Positions 12,046 through 18,857 of a stretch of DNA of 18,857 nucleotides are shown here, in pieces; positions within the stretch are counted from its first letter, which is position 1; every line of letters begins with the position of its first letter. The stretch is from JBHPCZ01 sp042573625 (GTDB lineage: Bacteria; Desulfobacterota; Desulfobacteria; Desulfobacterales; UBA11574). A program made the position numbers and the translations under genes. The stretch lies in contig JBHPCZ010000066.1 of the NCBI GenBank assembly GCA_042573625.1, forward strand, positions 1-18,857. The letters run 5' to 3'. Under the pieces are notes generated by a model that was given only the letters and a program-made list of their open reading frames with translations, ran no database searches and was not told where the DNA came from.

Positions 12046-14261
12046 ACTGGATCTTATCGCCATTGGAAATCAGGCCGGATGATCGCAGCCGCATCGGCCC
12101 CAAAGCGTATGCGCTGTATCTCATGGCGCGAGAGGGATTTGATATTCCTGACTCCCTGTTTCTCACGGTTGATGCTTACAACGCGTTTGTAAATGCTGCA
12201 GGACTTCGAGAACGCATCCTGCTGGAGTTGAATCGTAAAAGTTTTAAGGACATGCGCTGGGAAGAAATCTGGGACTGCGCCACCCGCATTCGCAATTTAT
12301 TCTTAAAAAAGCAGATCCCCGACCAGCTCAGATTATACTTAACCGAGAAAATTCAATCTCGTTTCAGCGGTAAGACCCTTGCTGTCCGCTCATCAGCACC
12401 GGACGAGGATGTTTCTGGTTCCTCTTTTGCGGGTCTGCATGAATCGTTTGTCAACGTACAGGGGGCAGCATCGATCCTGCATCATATTCGATTGGTCTGG
12501 GCGTCATTGTGGTCTGACGCTGCTCTGCTTTATCGGCAGGAAATCGGATTGGAAATTGAAAAAAGCGCCATGGCAGTTGTGCTTCAGGAAACGGTTAAAG
12601 GAAACCGATCCGGTGTGGTTTTCAGCCAGAACCCCAATGATGAAACCCAAGTCATTATTGAATCCGTCTACGGGCTGAACCAGGGACTTGTGGATGGGAT
12701 GGTAGAACCGGATCGCTGGGTTCTGGATCGTGACAAAAAAACAGTACTGTCCCACAAACCGGCCCAAAGGGAACAGTGGATGATTCCATCAGAAAACGGC
12801 GTAGAAATGGTATCCTTGCCCGCAGACTTGTCTAAGCGACCCCCTCTGAGTGGCGAGGAGGCGCTGGGTATATGCGATTTGGCATACCGGGCGGAAGCGC
12901 TATTCAAAGCCCCGCAGGATGTTGAATGGACCATTAAAAATGATACACTGTATGTTCTCCAATCGCGTTCCATAACAACCCTGTCGCCCAGTGAAACACA
13001 AGATAAACGTGCCTGGTATCTCAGCCTTCACCGCAGCGCTGAAAATCTAAAAGTGCTTCGTACGACCATTGAAGAAACGCTGATTCCTGAAATGATAAAA
13101 ACAGCCAAAGATCTGGCGGGACAAGATATTACGGTTTTGTCCGATCGCGAATTGGCGGATGAAGTCAGGCGGCGCTGGAAGATCAACCAGCACTGGGTCG
13201 ACACATATGGAGAAGAATTTATTCCGTATGCCCACGGAGTGCGCCTTTTCGGCCAGTATTACAATGACGCCATGCGGCCGGATGACCCCTATGAGTTCAT
13301 GAATCTTCTTACCCAAACCAAAATGGCGAGCCTTGAGAGAAACCAACTGATTCAAGATTTGGCGGCCATTATTCGGCAAGATCGTCAACTTTTTGAACGT
13401 TTAAAAGCCGGAGAACCCTTGAATCTCGATTCGGAATTCGGAGAAAAGGTGAATCAGTTCGTCGAAAAATTCGGGGATCTGTCCTGTGCGGTCACCGGCG
13501 GCACAGAGTGTGCCACCGACACCCGGCCGCTTTTAAAACTGCTGTTGGAGATGGCAATCAACCCGTCTTCATTGGCCTCTCGTAAAAACCCGCAAGACGC
13601 CCGCGCAATGCAGCAGGAGTTTCTCGAACGTTTTCAAGGCCCCCGGCGCGATGAAGCCGAGGGACTGTTGGATCTTGCGCGCAGCAGCTATCGTCTTAGA
13701 GACGACGATAATATTTATTTGGGTAAAATTGAAGCGCAGGTGTTAAGGGCCGTGATGGAGGCCAAATCCCGTGTTGAAAGTTCCCAGCGCCGAAGAACAC
13801 CCGCATCCGAACTCGAGGATCTCAAAGCGGTGATTCAGGGTTTTGATTATGGGACTGATACTCATAAACCGCCGCTGCCAAAGGATGAATATGGAGTTAA
13901 GGTATATCCGAGACAGCTTGTGGGGCAGCCGGCCGGACCGGGATTATCCAAGGGGATGGCTCGCGTGGTTCATCAGCATTTGGATCTGCAGGATTTCAAA
14001 CACGGTGAAATCCTTGTCTGCGATGCCGTGGATCCCAACATGACCTTCGTTATCCCGCTGGCGGCCGGTGTGATTGAACGCCGGGGTGGAATGCTGATTC
14101 ACGGGGCTATTATCGCCAGGGAATACGGATTACCGTGTGTCACCGGCGTACCGGAAGCAACTTCTTTGATTCATACCGGCGATGAGATTACGGTGGATGG
14201 GTTTCTGGGAATCGTAACCATTTCACAAAGACACCCAATGGGATTCGGTCCAGCCGTCTAA
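12042..14261 (+). CDS. PEP-synthase-like phosphotransferase without PEP-binding barrel
   Basis: A 739-residue protein. Residues about 15-315 are the ATP-grasp PEP/pyruvate-binding domain: AVRSSAPDEDVSGSSFAGLHES (114-135), later GVVFSQNP and the closing QDVEWTI...LYVLQSRSITT (292-313). Residues 320-640 are a helical region I cannot assign. Residues 650-730 are the swivelling phosphohistidine domain, with His687 in GGMLIHGAIIAREYGLP. The C-terminal PEP/pyruvate TIM barrel of PpsA and PpdK is absent, so this is not a pyruvate, water dikinase. The same three-part order (ATP-grasp, helical acceptor domain, His domain) occurs in rifampin phosphotransferase, making phosphorylation of an unknown small molecule the best guess. 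The start ATG overlaps the PPOX stop (ATGA); earlier ATG codons lie inside that gene. Expressed with the PrxQ selenoprotein, presumably. Confidence 0.85.
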   Translation: MNWILSPLEIRPDDRSRIGPKAYALYLMAREGFDIPDSLFLTVDAYNAFVNAAGLRERILLELNRKSFKDMRWEEIWDCATRIRNLFLKKQIPDQLRLYLTEKIQSRFSGKTLAVRSSAPDEDVSGSSFAGLHESFVNVQGAASILHHIRLVWASLWSDAALLYRQEIGLEIEKSAMAVVLQETVKGNRSGVVFSQNPNDETQVIIESVYGLNQGLVDGMVEPDRWVLDRDKKTVLSHKPAQREQWMIPSENGVEMVSLPADLSKRPPLSGEEALGICDLAYRAEALFKAPQDVEWTIKNDTLYVLQSRSITTLSPSETQDKRAWYLSLHRSAENLKVLRTTIEETLIPEMIKTAKDLAGQDITVLSDRELADEVRRRWKINQHWVDTYGEEFIPYAHGVRLFGQYYNDAMRPDDPYEFMNLLTQTKMASLERNQLIQDLAAIIRQDRQLFERLKAGEPLNLDSEFGEKVNQFVEKFGDLSCAVTGGTECATDTRPLLKLLLEMAINPSSLASRKNPQDARAMQQEFLERFQGPRRDEAEGLLDLARSSYRLRDDDNIYLGKIEAQVLRAVMEAKSRVESSQRRRTPASELEDLKAVIQGFDYGTDTHKPPLPKDEYGVKVYPRQLVGQPAGPGLSKGMARVVHQHLDLQDFKHGEILVCDAVDPNMTFVIPLAAGVIERRGGMLIHGAIIAREYGLPCVTGVPEATSLIHTGDEITVDGFLGIVTISQRHPMGFGPAV

Positions 14262-14321
14262 AAGTAAAAATGAGCGTAGGTAGCGTTGTTGGACAATTCT
14301 AAGAAATTATGAGGTAAGTTG

Positions 14322-15272
14322 ATGGACGAAAAAATAAAACTTGGCATCAGCGCGTGTTTAATGGGTCAGCAGGTCCGCTGGAACGGCGGGCACTCCAGGG
14401 ACCGATACCTGACCGACATACTGGGTCAGTACGTGGAATACGTTCCGGTGTGCCCGGAAGTGGAATGCGGGATGGGTGTTCCCCGTGAGACCTTGCGTCT
14501 TGTGGGGGATCCGGACAACCCGAATCTGGTCACTTCTAAAACAAATATCGACCATACTCACACGATGACCGAATGGGCACGGAAAAGAGTTGAAGAACTG
14601 GAAAAAGAAAACCTGTGCGGATTTGTTTTCAAAAAAAACTCTCCAAGCAGCGGCCTGTATAGAGTTCCGGTTAGAACTTTTAAAGGAATGCCCAATAAAA
14701 AAGGGCAGGGCATATTTGCCCGCGTGTTTACGGAAAACTTTCCGTTGGTTCCGGTGGAAGAAGACGGCAGGCTGCATGATTTCAAACTCAGAGAGACCTT
14801 TATTGAGCAGATTTTTACCTTGATGCGATGGCGGGAAACGCTGTCCAAAAAGAAAAGTATGGGGACCCTGGTCGATTTTCATACCCGTCACAAACTGTTA
14901 ATTATGTCACACAGTCCCAGCCATTCGCGCATGATGGGCAAGCTGGTTGCCGAAGGTAAAGCCCTGCTCATGAATGATTTGTTTGCCCAATACGAGACCC
15001 TGTTGATGGCGGCGTTGCGCCTGCAAACTACTTCAAAGAAGAATATCAACGTGATTCAACACATCATGGGATACTTTAAAAAGCAGTTGTCCCCGGGTGA
15101 AAAGCAGGAACTGCTCGAAGTCATCGAGCATTACAGTAAGGACTATGTCCCTTTGATAGTAGCGGTGACCCTGCTCAACCATTATATAAGAAAATATAAA
15201 CAACCGTATCTGGCGCAACAGGTTTATTTAAATCCGCATCCTATTGCACTGAAGTTGCGCAATCATGTATAA
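14322..15272 (+). CDS. DUF523-DUF1722 two-domain protein
   Basis: The 316-residue protein starts at ATG 14322, seven bases after GAGG; a TTG three bases earlier is less likely. Residues 5-155 are DUF523: GISACLMGQQVRWNGGH with Cys12, VCPEVECGMGVPRE with Cys44 and Cys49, and LCGFVFKKNSPSSG with Cys99. DUF523 contains the thiouracil desulfurase TudS, where three cysteines bind a [4Fe-4S] cluster, so Cys12, Cys49 and Cys99 are likely ligands. Residues 175-310 are DUF1722 (LVDFHTRHKLLIMSHSPSHS, later YIRKYKQPYLAQQVYLNPHP). DUF1722 alone is E. coli YbgA, encoded just upstream of the phr photolyase gene, and the domain recurs next to photolyases. Here a photolyase gene lies about 1 kb downstream on the same strand. 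A role in handling damaged or thiolated bases is an attractive inference. It ends 16 bases before the next start. Confidence 0.92.
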   Translation: MDEKIKLGISACLMGQQVRWNGGHSRDRYLTDILGQYVEYVPVCPEVECGMGVPRETLRLVGDPDNPNLVTSKTNIDHTHTMTEWARKRVEELEKENLCGFVFKKNSPSSGLYRVPVRTFKGMPNKKGQGIFARVFTENFPLVPVEEDGRLHDFKLRETFIEQIFTLMRWRETLSKKKSMGTLVDFHTRHKLLIMSHSPSHSRMMGKLVAEGKALLMNDLFAQYETLLMAALRLQTTSKKNINVIQHIMGYFKKQLSPGEKQELLEVIEHYSKDYVPLIVAVTLLNHYIRKYKQPYLAQQVYLNPHPIALKLRNHV

Positions 15273-15288
15273 AAACGAGGTTATTTCA

Positions 15289-16259
15289 ATGAAAGACGAC
15301 AAACCGATTCTGGTTGCCGGTGCCACCGGCTATGTGGGCGGGCGGTTGATTCCAGCCCTGCTGGATTCGGGGTATCGGGTGCGCGCCATGGGAAGGTTCC
15401 TTGAGAAATTGGCCTGTCGTCCCTGGGGGCATCATCCAAATATAGAATTGACCAAGGGCGACGTTCTTGATGTGGAATCTCTGAAGAAGGCGCTTGCGGG
15501 CTGTGGGGCGGCCTATTATCTGGTCCATTCCATGATCGCTCAGAAACAAAAATTTGTTGAAGCCGACCGTAAGGCCGCTCAAAACATGGTATTGGCAGCC
15601 GATTCCACCGGGATTGATCGGATCATCTACCTGGGGGGTCTCGCAGAAAAAAAAGATGATTCGTTAAGCAAGCATATGCGTTCCCGAATTGAAGTTGCAG
15701 ATATCCTTCAATCCGGGAAGGTTCCCGTAACCGATTTGCGAGCCCCCATGATTTTGGGGTCCGGCAGTGCATCCTTTGAAATTTTGCGGTACCTTGTGGA
15801 ACGATTGCCTGTCATACAGGTTATTATTATGCCGACGGTTTGTGGTGGCTGCGCGGCATGATGGATCAATGGGTCGGCGGTGTTGGATTGCGTCGTGGCC
15901 GGCGCCACCCAACCGAACTGCGGGTTGGAGACGCCCTGGATTTCTGGCGAGTACTGGAGGTTGCGCCCAAGGAGCGGTTGTTATTACTGGCTGAAATGAA
16001 GGTTCCCGGCGAAGCCTTGCTTGAATTTAATCTTCATCCGGTTGGGGATCAGTACACGGAGGTAGAGATGCTGTCCCGTTTTTTGCCCAAGGGGCTTTGG
16101 GGGATGCTTTACTGGTACAGTCTCTATCCGTTTCATGAAAAGATTTTTTTTGGGATACTTAAAGCAATTTCCAAGGTCATTGAGAAACCCATTTTATCCG
16201 GCCCTGAACGTTTTACGCCAAGACTTCACGGTTCGTATGCATTGCCGTCAGGGTCATAG
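15289..16259 (+). pseudogene. SDR/NAD(P)-binding epimerase + DUF2867 protein, internal deletion
   Basis: The first part, from ATG 15289 (GAGG eight bases upstream), encodes an atypical short-chain dehydrogenase: LVAGATGYVGGRLIP, GDVLDVESLKKALAG, YYLVHSM, RIIYLGGL and ILRYLVERLPV. The frame then stops at 15861. In another frame, from about 15819, comes the C-terminal DUF2867 part: GYYYADGLWWLRGMMDQWVGG, VGLRRGRRHPTELRVGDALDFW and SRFLPKGLWGMLYWYSLYPFHE. Intact relatives have roughly 160-180 more residues between these points, including the rest of the Rossmann domain, so about 500 bases seem lost at 15811-15819, with a frame change. No direct repeat marks the join. The gene is probably dead. 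It lies between the DUF1722 gene and the photolyase, a grouping often seen, so its loss must be recent: both halves still read cleanly. Confidence 0.8.
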
Positions 16260-16290
16260 GGCTCAGTAATAATAAACCCTTTTTAACAAT

Positions 16291-17688
16291 ATGGTTCAAT
16301 ATCACAACATCCAGAACACTCGCATTCGGCAATTAAACGATTTTGATATCCGCCTCGACGCAGATTACGTATTGTACTGGATGCAGCAGTCCCAGCGGGC
16401 GGAGTGCAATCATGCGCTGGAATATGCGGTGCAGCAGGCCAATGAACTCGGCCTGGGCGTTGTGGTGGTATTCGGCCTAACGGACGATTATCCGGAAGCA
16501 AATTTGCGGCACTATACGTTTATGCTGGAAGGATTGGCGGAAGCGAAGACTCTGCTTGAAAAGCGCGGCATCCACATGGTGGTTCGCCGAGGATCGCCGC
16601 CGGATGTGGCGTTGGAATTGGGGCAAGATGCTGCGATGATCATCTGCGATTGCGGTTATCTCAAGCATCAAAAGTTATGGCGGGATCAGGTTGCCGGAAA
16701 GTCTGCTTGCCGTGTCGTTCAGGTGGAATCCGACGTGATCGTTCCTCTGGAAACGGTTTCCTCGAAAGCCGAATATGCCGCCCGAACCATTCGGCCCAAG
16801 ATACAAAAGCATCTTGATGATTATCTGATCGAATTGAAGCCAATTAAGGTTAAACGTTCCACCGTGAATATTTCCCTTGATGGTCTTGATTTGAAACGGC
16901 CGGCGGATATTTTAGCCTCGTTAAACATTGATCGCAGCGTTCCTGCCGTGACTCGCTTTTTTAAAGGGGGATCGTTACAGGCCAAAAAAATCTTCGGCAA
17001 TTTTATCCGGGCGCGATTGAAAAACTACGAAAAAAATCACAACCAGCCCCAGACCGACGACATCTCGAACATGAGCATGTATTTGCATTTCGGTCAGATC
17101 TCTCCACTTTATCTGGCGCTGAGGATCAACAAAACGGATCATCGTCTGGATTCAGCCAAAGCGGCGTTTTTGGAAGAACTGATCGTGCGGCGAGAACTGG
17201 CCGCCAACTTCGTCTACTACCACCGGGACTATGATAATTTCGATTGCCTTCCGGATTGGGCACAGAAAACCCTGGCCGACCATCGCAAGGCCCGACGCTC
17301 CTATACTTACACCCGAAGACAACTGGAAGTCGCCAAGACTCACGACCCTTACTGGAATGCCGCCATGCAGGAGATGAAATATACCGGGTTCATGCACAAC
17401 TACATGCGCATGTATTGGGGCAAAAAAATATTGGAATGGTCATCCTCACCGGAATTGGGATTTCGTAACACTTTGGCCATCAATAACAAGTATTTTCTGG
17501 ATGGCCGCGATCCGAATTCCTATGCCGGTGTGGCATGGATTTATGGCGTGCACGATCGTGCATGGCCCCAACGGCCGATTTACGGCAAAGTCCGCTGTAT
17601 GATGGCCTCGGGGTTAGAACGTAAGTGTGATATCCGGGCATATGTAAATAAGGTCAAGGCTTACATCCGGATATCAAAAGGTGCTTAG
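16291..17688 (+). CDS. phrB: Class II CPD photolyase
   Basis: This flavoenzyme repairs cyclobutane pyrimidine dimers using blue or near-UV light. The 465-residue product matches the class II branch found also in plants and animals, rather than the E. coli class I type: YVLYWMQQSQRAECNHALEYA near residues 27-47, ICDCGYLKHQKLWR, SNMSMYLHFGQISP, FLEELIVRRELAANFVYY, KYTGFMHNYMRMYWGKKILEW and the highly conserved KYFLDGRDPNSYAGVAWIYG with HDRAWPQRPIYGKVR near the end, which line the FAD pocket. Length is normal for the class. No good ribosome binding site precedes ATG 16291; translation may depend on readthrough or coupling from the broken gene that ends 31 bases before. Presence in a probable anaerobe implies exposure to daylight. 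It supports the light-damage theme of the lipid operon. Confidence 0.95.
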   Translation: MVQYHNIQNTRIRQLNDFDIRLDADYVLYWMQQSQRAECNHALEYAVQQANELGLGVVVVFGLTDDYPEANLRHYTFMLEGLAEAKTLLEKRGIHMVVRRGSPPDVALELGQDAAMIICDCGYLKHQKLWRDQVAGKSACRVVQVESDVIVPLETVSSKAEYAARTIRPKIQKHLDDYLIELKPIKVKRSTVNISLDGLDLKRPADILASLNIDRSVPAVTRFFKGGSLQAKKIFGNFIRARLKNYEKNHNQPQTDDISNMSMYLHFGQISPLYLALRINKTDHRLDSAKAAFLEELIVRRELAANFVYYHRDYDNFDCLPDWAQKTLADHRKARRSYTYTRRQLEVAKTHDPYWNAAMQEMKYTGFMHNYMRMYWGKKILEWSSSPELGFRNTLAINNKYFLDGRDPNSYAGVAWIYGVHDRAWPQRPIYGKVRCMMASGLERKCDIRAYVNKVKAYIRISKGA

Positions 17689-18029
17689 AAACCCTATAAT
17701 CTCTTTTGGACTCAGCTGAGGAAACACATCATTAAACTTTAGCATCATATTGTAAATTTACTCTGAGCTTCTGTACCAGATACCTTACAAATAACAAAGA
17801 TTTCAACAAAGTACAGATATGTTTAGAGTATCAAAAGTGAAGATTTCTTGCCTGCATCAGCTACGGCATACCGATTGATTCCGTTTGCGATTTCCGTTTC
17901 AAATCTTGAACTTTACCGATTTAAGGTTTCATGCATGAACCATAAACCCAGTCTGTAGACTACTTGCCATAGCCCGAACCAGAGTTCAATTCGGTTTTAG
18001 TGCAGCATACAGAAAGTATACTTAACTTT
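17689..18029. other. AT-rich intergenic region between photolyase and thioesterase
   Basis: This 341-base stretch between convergent genes shows no open frame with a ribosome site and no clear terminator. A 12-base perfect palindrome, TTCATGCATGAA, lies at 17928-17939. I see nothing else I would name. Confidence 0.5.
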
Positions 18030-18479
18030 TTATGATGCTTTTCTAAGCTGGTAGATCCCTATAAATGTTGCAACCACCTCATCTGCTTTATCTTTGAGTT
18101 CACAAGAAATTGTGAACTCTGCTTTACCGGTTTGATCAGTTTCGGTTTTTATACGGTTGATTTCACTATCATCAATTTTGGCTTCGGTAGTAAGGTCTGA
18201 CTCCGCTCGCTGTAAGAATCTTATATTTCCTTCTTTTACGATAGGATAGTATTCGACCACGCCAAAGGTTATTCCAGCAATAATGCCACCTATTGATTCG
18301 GCCAATGAAAACTGCACAGCTGCATGAATTGTATTAAGATGACTGATAGTCTCTTCTTTCAAAGGGACAGAACATTTAACATAACCTTTTTGAGCATGTA
18401 GGACTTTAAGCCCTATACCCTTATAAAACAAGAGTTTTTGCTCCACGTACTCTATAATATCTTGTATTTGTGGATTCAT
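18030..18479 (-). CDS. Hotdog-fold thioesterase-like protein (PaaI/DUF4442 type)
   Basis: The 149-residue product from ATG 18479 has the hotdog pattern of a small acyl-CoA thioesterase: an N-terminal helix, KVLHAQKGYVKCSVPLKEE, then SHLNTIHAAVQFSLAESIGG, where family members carry the active-site His and central-helix Glu, and beta strands VEYYPIVKEGNIRFLQRAES and KAEFTISCELKDKADEVV. The upstream GGGAGG is about ten bases from ATG 18479 and seven from a GTG at 18482, so the start may be one codon earlier. The frame stays open to 18602, but that extension has no support. Function is probably hydrolysis or binding of acyl-CoA or acyl-ACP; substrate unknown. The gene is more AT-rich than the island to its left and is transcribed toward the photolyase gene, so it may belong to a different segment. 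Confidence 0.78.
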   Translation of the reverse strand: MNPQIQDIIEYVEQKLLFYKGIGLKVLHAQKGYVKCSVPLKEETISHLNTIHAAVQFSLAESIGGIIAGITFGVVEYYPIVKEGNIRFLQRAESDLTTEAKIDDSEINRIKTETDQTGKAEFTISCELKDKADEVVATFIGIYQLRKAS

Positions 18480-18602
18480 CACTTTATTCCCTCCCCTGAA
18501 AGAGAATAACGAAACACATCTGACAATTAACTTCAGTTTGGACAGTTGACCTAAAAAATGCTGACATATGGAACAAAGGCTGTCTGAAATGAAATCCAAC
18601 AT

Positions 18603-18857
18603 ATTGTGGTCAGTTGGCGTGCTGCTGGAGTGGTGATATCATACCAGAAAACCAAATATCACTGAACTTATGATTCATTGAGAATATCAAAACCGAGCAC
18701 AGCTTGCCATAGTGTTCTGCCTCTCCACAACGGATTTCTTTGAAGACTATAAACGATATTCTCCGTATTCTTCCACCCATATAAATCCGATCTTTGAGTG
18801 ATGATTCCTTGAGAATCATCTAAAAGGCGCCTCCCAATCGCAAAAAAGGATGCGATT
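18603..18857. other. Right-edge AT-rich sequence with two small hairpins
   Basis: GATGATTC (18800-18807) pairs with GAATCATC (18813-18820) around CTTGA, and AATCGC (18836-18841) pairs with GCGATT (18852-18857) at the very end. A 69-codon minus-strand frame (18819-18610) runs through this region, but its ATG lies inside the first hairpin and it has no ribosome site, so I do not call it a gene. The edge could be part of a repeat or of a transcript ending beyond the window. Confidence 0.35.

Noticed and set aside
15811..15861. Frame break in the SDR-DUF2867 gene as another selenocysteine site
   Set aside because: The stop is outside any cysteine-containing motif and a large central segment of the protein is missing, so a deletion explains it better.
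17928..17939. Palindrome TTCATGCATGAA as an operator
   Set aside because: It is single, short and lies between two convergent gene ends, where an operator is not expected.
18610..18819. 69-residue minus-strand open frame at the right edge
   Set aside because: The ATG sits inside an 8-bp hairpin, no ribosome site precedes it, and the product resembles no family I know.
1..18857. CRISPR array, tRNA, rRNA or insertion sequence
   Set aside because: I saw no regularly spaced repeats, no cloverleaf-like sequence, no rRNA signature and no transposase or integrase coding sequence.

Overview
The window looks like chromosomal DNA from a Gram-negative anaerobe, most likely a Desulfobacterota (deltaproteobacterial) lineage. 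The strongest clue is that two different peroxiredoxin-family genes carry an in-frame TGA exactly where the family has its catalytic cysteine, each followed at once by a stem-loop. This is the signature of selenocysteine (Sec) insertion, which is frequent in that group. GC content is moderate, with AT-rich flanks. The placement is an inference from gene content; no rRNA or tRNA gene is present.

Layout. Positions 1-10138 are read from the minus strand. In the direction of transcription they hold: a 73-residue protein of unknown function, a Sec-containing peroxiredoxin-like protein (9797-9255), a NUDIX hydrolase with an apparent frameshift (9251-8690), and then a tightly packed operon. The operon comprises an FAD amine-oxidase-like protein (8628-7375), a DUF1365 plus cyclopropane-fatty-acid-synthase fusion (7378-5384), an SRPBCC plus short-chain dehydrogenase fusion (5376-3970), a secreted chalcone-isomerase-like protein (3970-3398) and a GPH-type sugar transporter (3401-1962). 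Four of its gene junctions overlap or nearly touch. A SOUL heme-binding protein and formamidopyrimidine-DNA glycosylase (TTG start) follow. Positions 10139-11129 are a regulatory region with a good minus-strand promoter, a 13-bp perfect hairpin, a small coiled-coil gene and a cluster of TGTATCAT repeats. Positions 11130-17688 are read from the plus strand: a Sec-containing PrxQ/BCP peroxiredoxin, a PPOX-type flavin protein, a PEP-synthase-like ATP-grasp protein without a PEP barrel, a DUF523-DUF1722 protein, an SDR/DUF2867 gene broken by an internal deletion, and a class II CPD photolyase. A hotdog thioesterase (minus strand) and an AT-rich edge complete the window.

How it fits together. FAD oxidase, DUF1365, CFA-type methyltransferase, SDR, chalcone-isomerase-like protein, GPH transporter and photolyase match, as far as I recall, the gene set that in photosynthetic and marine proteobacteria is linked to the singlet-oxygen/photo-oxidative response and to modified (cyclopropane or furan) fatty acids. 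Here the set sits between two selenoperoxidases, with DNA repair (Fpg, photolyase), nucleotide clean-up (NUDIX) and heme binding (SOUL) around it. The reading I prefer is an oxidative and light damage defence island in an anaerobe, with Sec enzymes for peroxide removal and a lipid-modifying operon for the membrane. The parts are well supported; the joint role is inference.
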